Of a stretch of DNA of 64,000 nucleotides, positions 62,217 through 64,000 are shown piece after piece. Origin of the DNA: Tubulanus polymorphus (lineage: Eukaryota > Nemertea > Palaeonemertea > Tubulaniformes > Tubulanidae). Position numbers and translations under genes: made by a program. The stretch covers positions 13,382,485 through 13,446,484 of the forward strand of contig NC_134027.1 of assembly GCF_964204645.1 (NCBI RefSeq), given 5' to 3'. The notes under the pieces were generated by a model. That model did no database searches, had not been told where the DNA came from, and saw nothing but the letters and a program-made list of their open reading frames with translations. Within the stretch, counting starts at the first letter, position 1. Every line of letters begins with the position of its first letter.

Positions 62217-63456
62217 ATGAGTGGGAGTTATACAAATTCTTCTAAAAATTTTAGAATATCTAATGCAATTAAAGCAAAAAGATCTCACCATATAATTACT
62301 CATAATCCTTCTAATATTAATCCTGATGAAACTTTATATGTTAGAATCCCTCGATTAACAAAAAATACTTTTTATGTTCCAAATAGTATTTATTTGTCAG
62401 CTGATATAAAAGTAACTGGTCATGATAATAATCATGTTGTTGATAATGTTGGAAGATATTTGATTAAAAAATCAATTGTAACGATTGGAACAAATTTTTC
62501 ATTTTAAGATTATAATTTATTTAGGTATTATAAAGATTTATGGTTAACAAAAGAAAATAGAAATAATATGATATTTCAAGGCATCCAATCAGAAAACCAA
62601 AATAAATTTAGATATGAAGCTAATAATGCAGTAGTAACTAATGCTGAAGATAATTTAATAAAAAAGATTAATGGTAGTAAATATAAAATTCCATTAGACT
62701 TTGAATTGATAAATAATAATGCGACTTTATATAAATACGTTATAGAAGAAGATACTATATTTGAAATAACTTTTGCTCCTGTTAATGAAATTGTATTATC
62801 AAGCGTTGTTAAAGATATCGGTTATAAATTATCAAATATATCTTTAGAATATGACACACTAACTGATGAAAATATTGCGAGCATAATTAAAACTCAATAT
62901 CATCAAGGATTTTCATTATTATATGATTATATTGAAAAATTTAAAATTGTACCTATTAATGCAAATGATGAAATAATCAATGAGAATATTAACTTCCCAA
63001 GAAGATCTATTAAAGGCGTATTAATATTTTGTACAATTGCAACATATTCTAATGGCGTAATAAATGTTGATAATTATTATAATCCAGAAATATCAAAAGT
63101 AGAAATAACCGTCGAAGGTATAGCTAATAAAGTATTTTGCCAGGGAATGAGAATGATTGATCAATGGCCAGAAATTTAAAAAAAATTTATGATTGAAAAA
63201 ATGAAATCATCTGAAGTTAGTAATATAAACCAAATTGATTATACTGGTAATAAATATGCACTATGGTTAGATTTTAGAACCACTGAAGATAACTTATTAC
63301 GTGGTTCTGGGAAAAAAACTACAGAACACTAAAGATGGAATACAATTATTCATGAAAAAGAAAAAAGGAATCAAACATTTCAAAATGCACATTCATCTTA
63401 TATCTGACGCGCAATAAAACATTATAAATTCTCAATTACACAGTGTTATGTTTTAG
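62217..63456 (+). pseudogene. Major capsid protein, broken, copy C
   Basis: SGSYTNSSKNFRISNAIKAK, PDETLYVRIPRLTKNTFYVP, a stop near 62505-62507 and a small deletion, then the middle, NFPRRSIKGVLIF, GMRMIDQWPEI with a stop at 63177-63179, and a frame change near 63318. It lacks the damage that copy 1 has between 42335 and 42560. Confidence 0.75.
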
Positions 63457-63488
63457 AATTAAAATTTAAATAAAAAATGTTATAATAA

Positions 63489-64000
63489 ATGGAAGGTGGA
63501 ATATATGAAATACAAAGCCCAAGTGAAATGATATCAGATATATATTATATAATACCCTATGATGAATACAGTAAGTATTTTGGAGAATTCTTTAATCAAT
63601 TCAAATATAGAATAAGTAAAATAGAAAAGAATATTGAAACTAAAAAAGAAGATAATATTGAATCTAAAATAGAAGATAATATTGAATCTAAAATAGAAGA
63701 TAATGTTATACCTTCTACATCGAATAATGATAATTATAATACAAAGATTGAACCTGATATCAAAACCAAAAAGAGAAATGAAAAATATTGTGACGTATGT
63801 AAGAAATATATATCATATAAAAATTGGGCATCACATAAGAAATCAAAGAAACATGAAGAAAAAGAAAAGAATAATAATGATAATAATATATCTGATAATA
63901 ATATCATAGATATTGTTAATACAATTGAAACTAATGATACCATAGATAATATAACAGATAATGTTAATACATATGAAACTAATGATGATATTAAAACAGA
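63489..64000 (+). CDS. Zinc-finger protein with acidic octapeptide repeats, 5' part, runs off the window
   Basis: Open for at least 170 codons to the window end. MEGGIYEIQSPSEMISDIYY opens it, then IIPYDEYSKYFGEFFNQFKY, three consecutive near-identical octapeptides (NIETKKED, NIESKIED, NIESKIED), a PSTSNN linker and a C2H2 finger CDVCKKY...H....H at about 103-124, then Asn/Asp-rich repeats (NISDNNIID, IETNDTIDN, YETNDDIK). Homologue of 8490-9406. It starts in GTTATAATAAATGG. Downstream of major capsid in both copies. Function unknown. Confidence 0.6.
   Translation, partial: MEGGIYEIQSPSEMISDIYYIIPYDEYSKYFGEFFNQFKYRISKIEKNIETKKEDNIESKIEDNIESKIEDNVIPSTSNNDNYNTKIEPDIKTKKRNEKYCDVCKKYISYKNWASHKKSKKHEEKEKNNNDNNISDNNIIDIVNTIETNDTIDNITDNVNTYETNDDIKT

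Larger units (their letters stand above)
54840..64000 (+). mobile_element. Polinton family II, copy C (continues past the window)
   Basis: Rightward PolB (internally deleted), terminal gene, penton, small genes, structural proteins, major capsid and finger protein. From 56090 on, the order is that of the right arm of copy A/B. PolB directly upstream in the same direction is a new junction, because elsewhere in family II PolB lies downstream of a terminal gene. Many stops and frame changes. Integrase and ATPase would be expected beyond 64000. Confidence 0.8.

Overview
The window is animal genomic DNA filled with Polinton/Maverick (adintovirus-like) DNA elements. The metazoan host is indicated by two spliced exons of an astacin metalloprotease (54083-54204 and 54318-54425), a tRNA-derived SINE head (27823-27920), a Penelope-like retroelement (about 20130-21540) and an APE-type LINE (about 47440-50960). 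The AT-rich blocks are the Polintons; the more GC-balanced stretches between them are host DNA. I do not assign a species; a marine invertebrate is my guess.

There are at least two Polinton families. Family I is represented by one structurally complete element, 28284-47171 (18.9 kb). It has about 92-bp terminal inverted repeats (28284-28376 and 47080-47171), a right terminus in the usual AG form (the left reads AA), and a 6-bp target duplication GACATG (28278-28283 and 47172-47177). From left to right it carries protein-primed PolB (+) with a 355-residue intein in motif C, a VLTF3-like zinc-ribbon gene (-) split by a 2.1-kb insertion, penton-like minor capsid (+), four small mostly membrane proteins (+), a conserved 462-codon structural protein (+), a coiled-coil/membrane protein (+), major capsid (+), integrase with chromodomain (+), A32-like packaging ATPase (+), two small membrane proteins (+), and a terminal small protein (-) that may bind DNA. 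PolB, VLTF3-like, major capsid and two structural genes are broken. Integrase, ATPase, penton and the small genes are open.

Family II is older and decayed. Copy D (1 to about 3480, -) holds the terminal small gene and PolB. Copy A/B (5254-16413) has a rightward left arm (terminal gene, PolB remnant, membrane protein, integrase, ATPase) and a leftward right arm (terminal gene, penton, small genes, structural proteins, major capsid, finger protein) that converge near 8.4 kb; a copy of the terminal gene sits at each end. Copy C (54840 to beyond 64000, +) has a PolB with a large internal deletion but an intein-free motif C, then terminal gene, penton (split by a 1.55-kb insertion), the small genes, major capsid and a finger protein that runs off the window.

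Almost every structural gene, in all copies, starts with the same signal: a T-run, 8-10 AT-rich bases, then TAAATG or ATAAATG at the start codon. This resembles the TAAATG late promoter of poxviruses. The same element carries a VLTF3-like gene, whose relatives are late transcription factors of large DNA viruses. Family II PolB and terminal genes have a different, TTTTAAT...TTAAAATGG leader.

Between copies D and A/B lies a 1.1-kb microsatellite tract. Between A/B and the complete element (16.4-28.3 kb) is host DNA that contains a 9.6-kb inverted-repeat-bounded region with 62-bp tandem repeats, the Penelope remnant, and a 133-bp fold-back repeat related to sequences at the edges of copies D and C.
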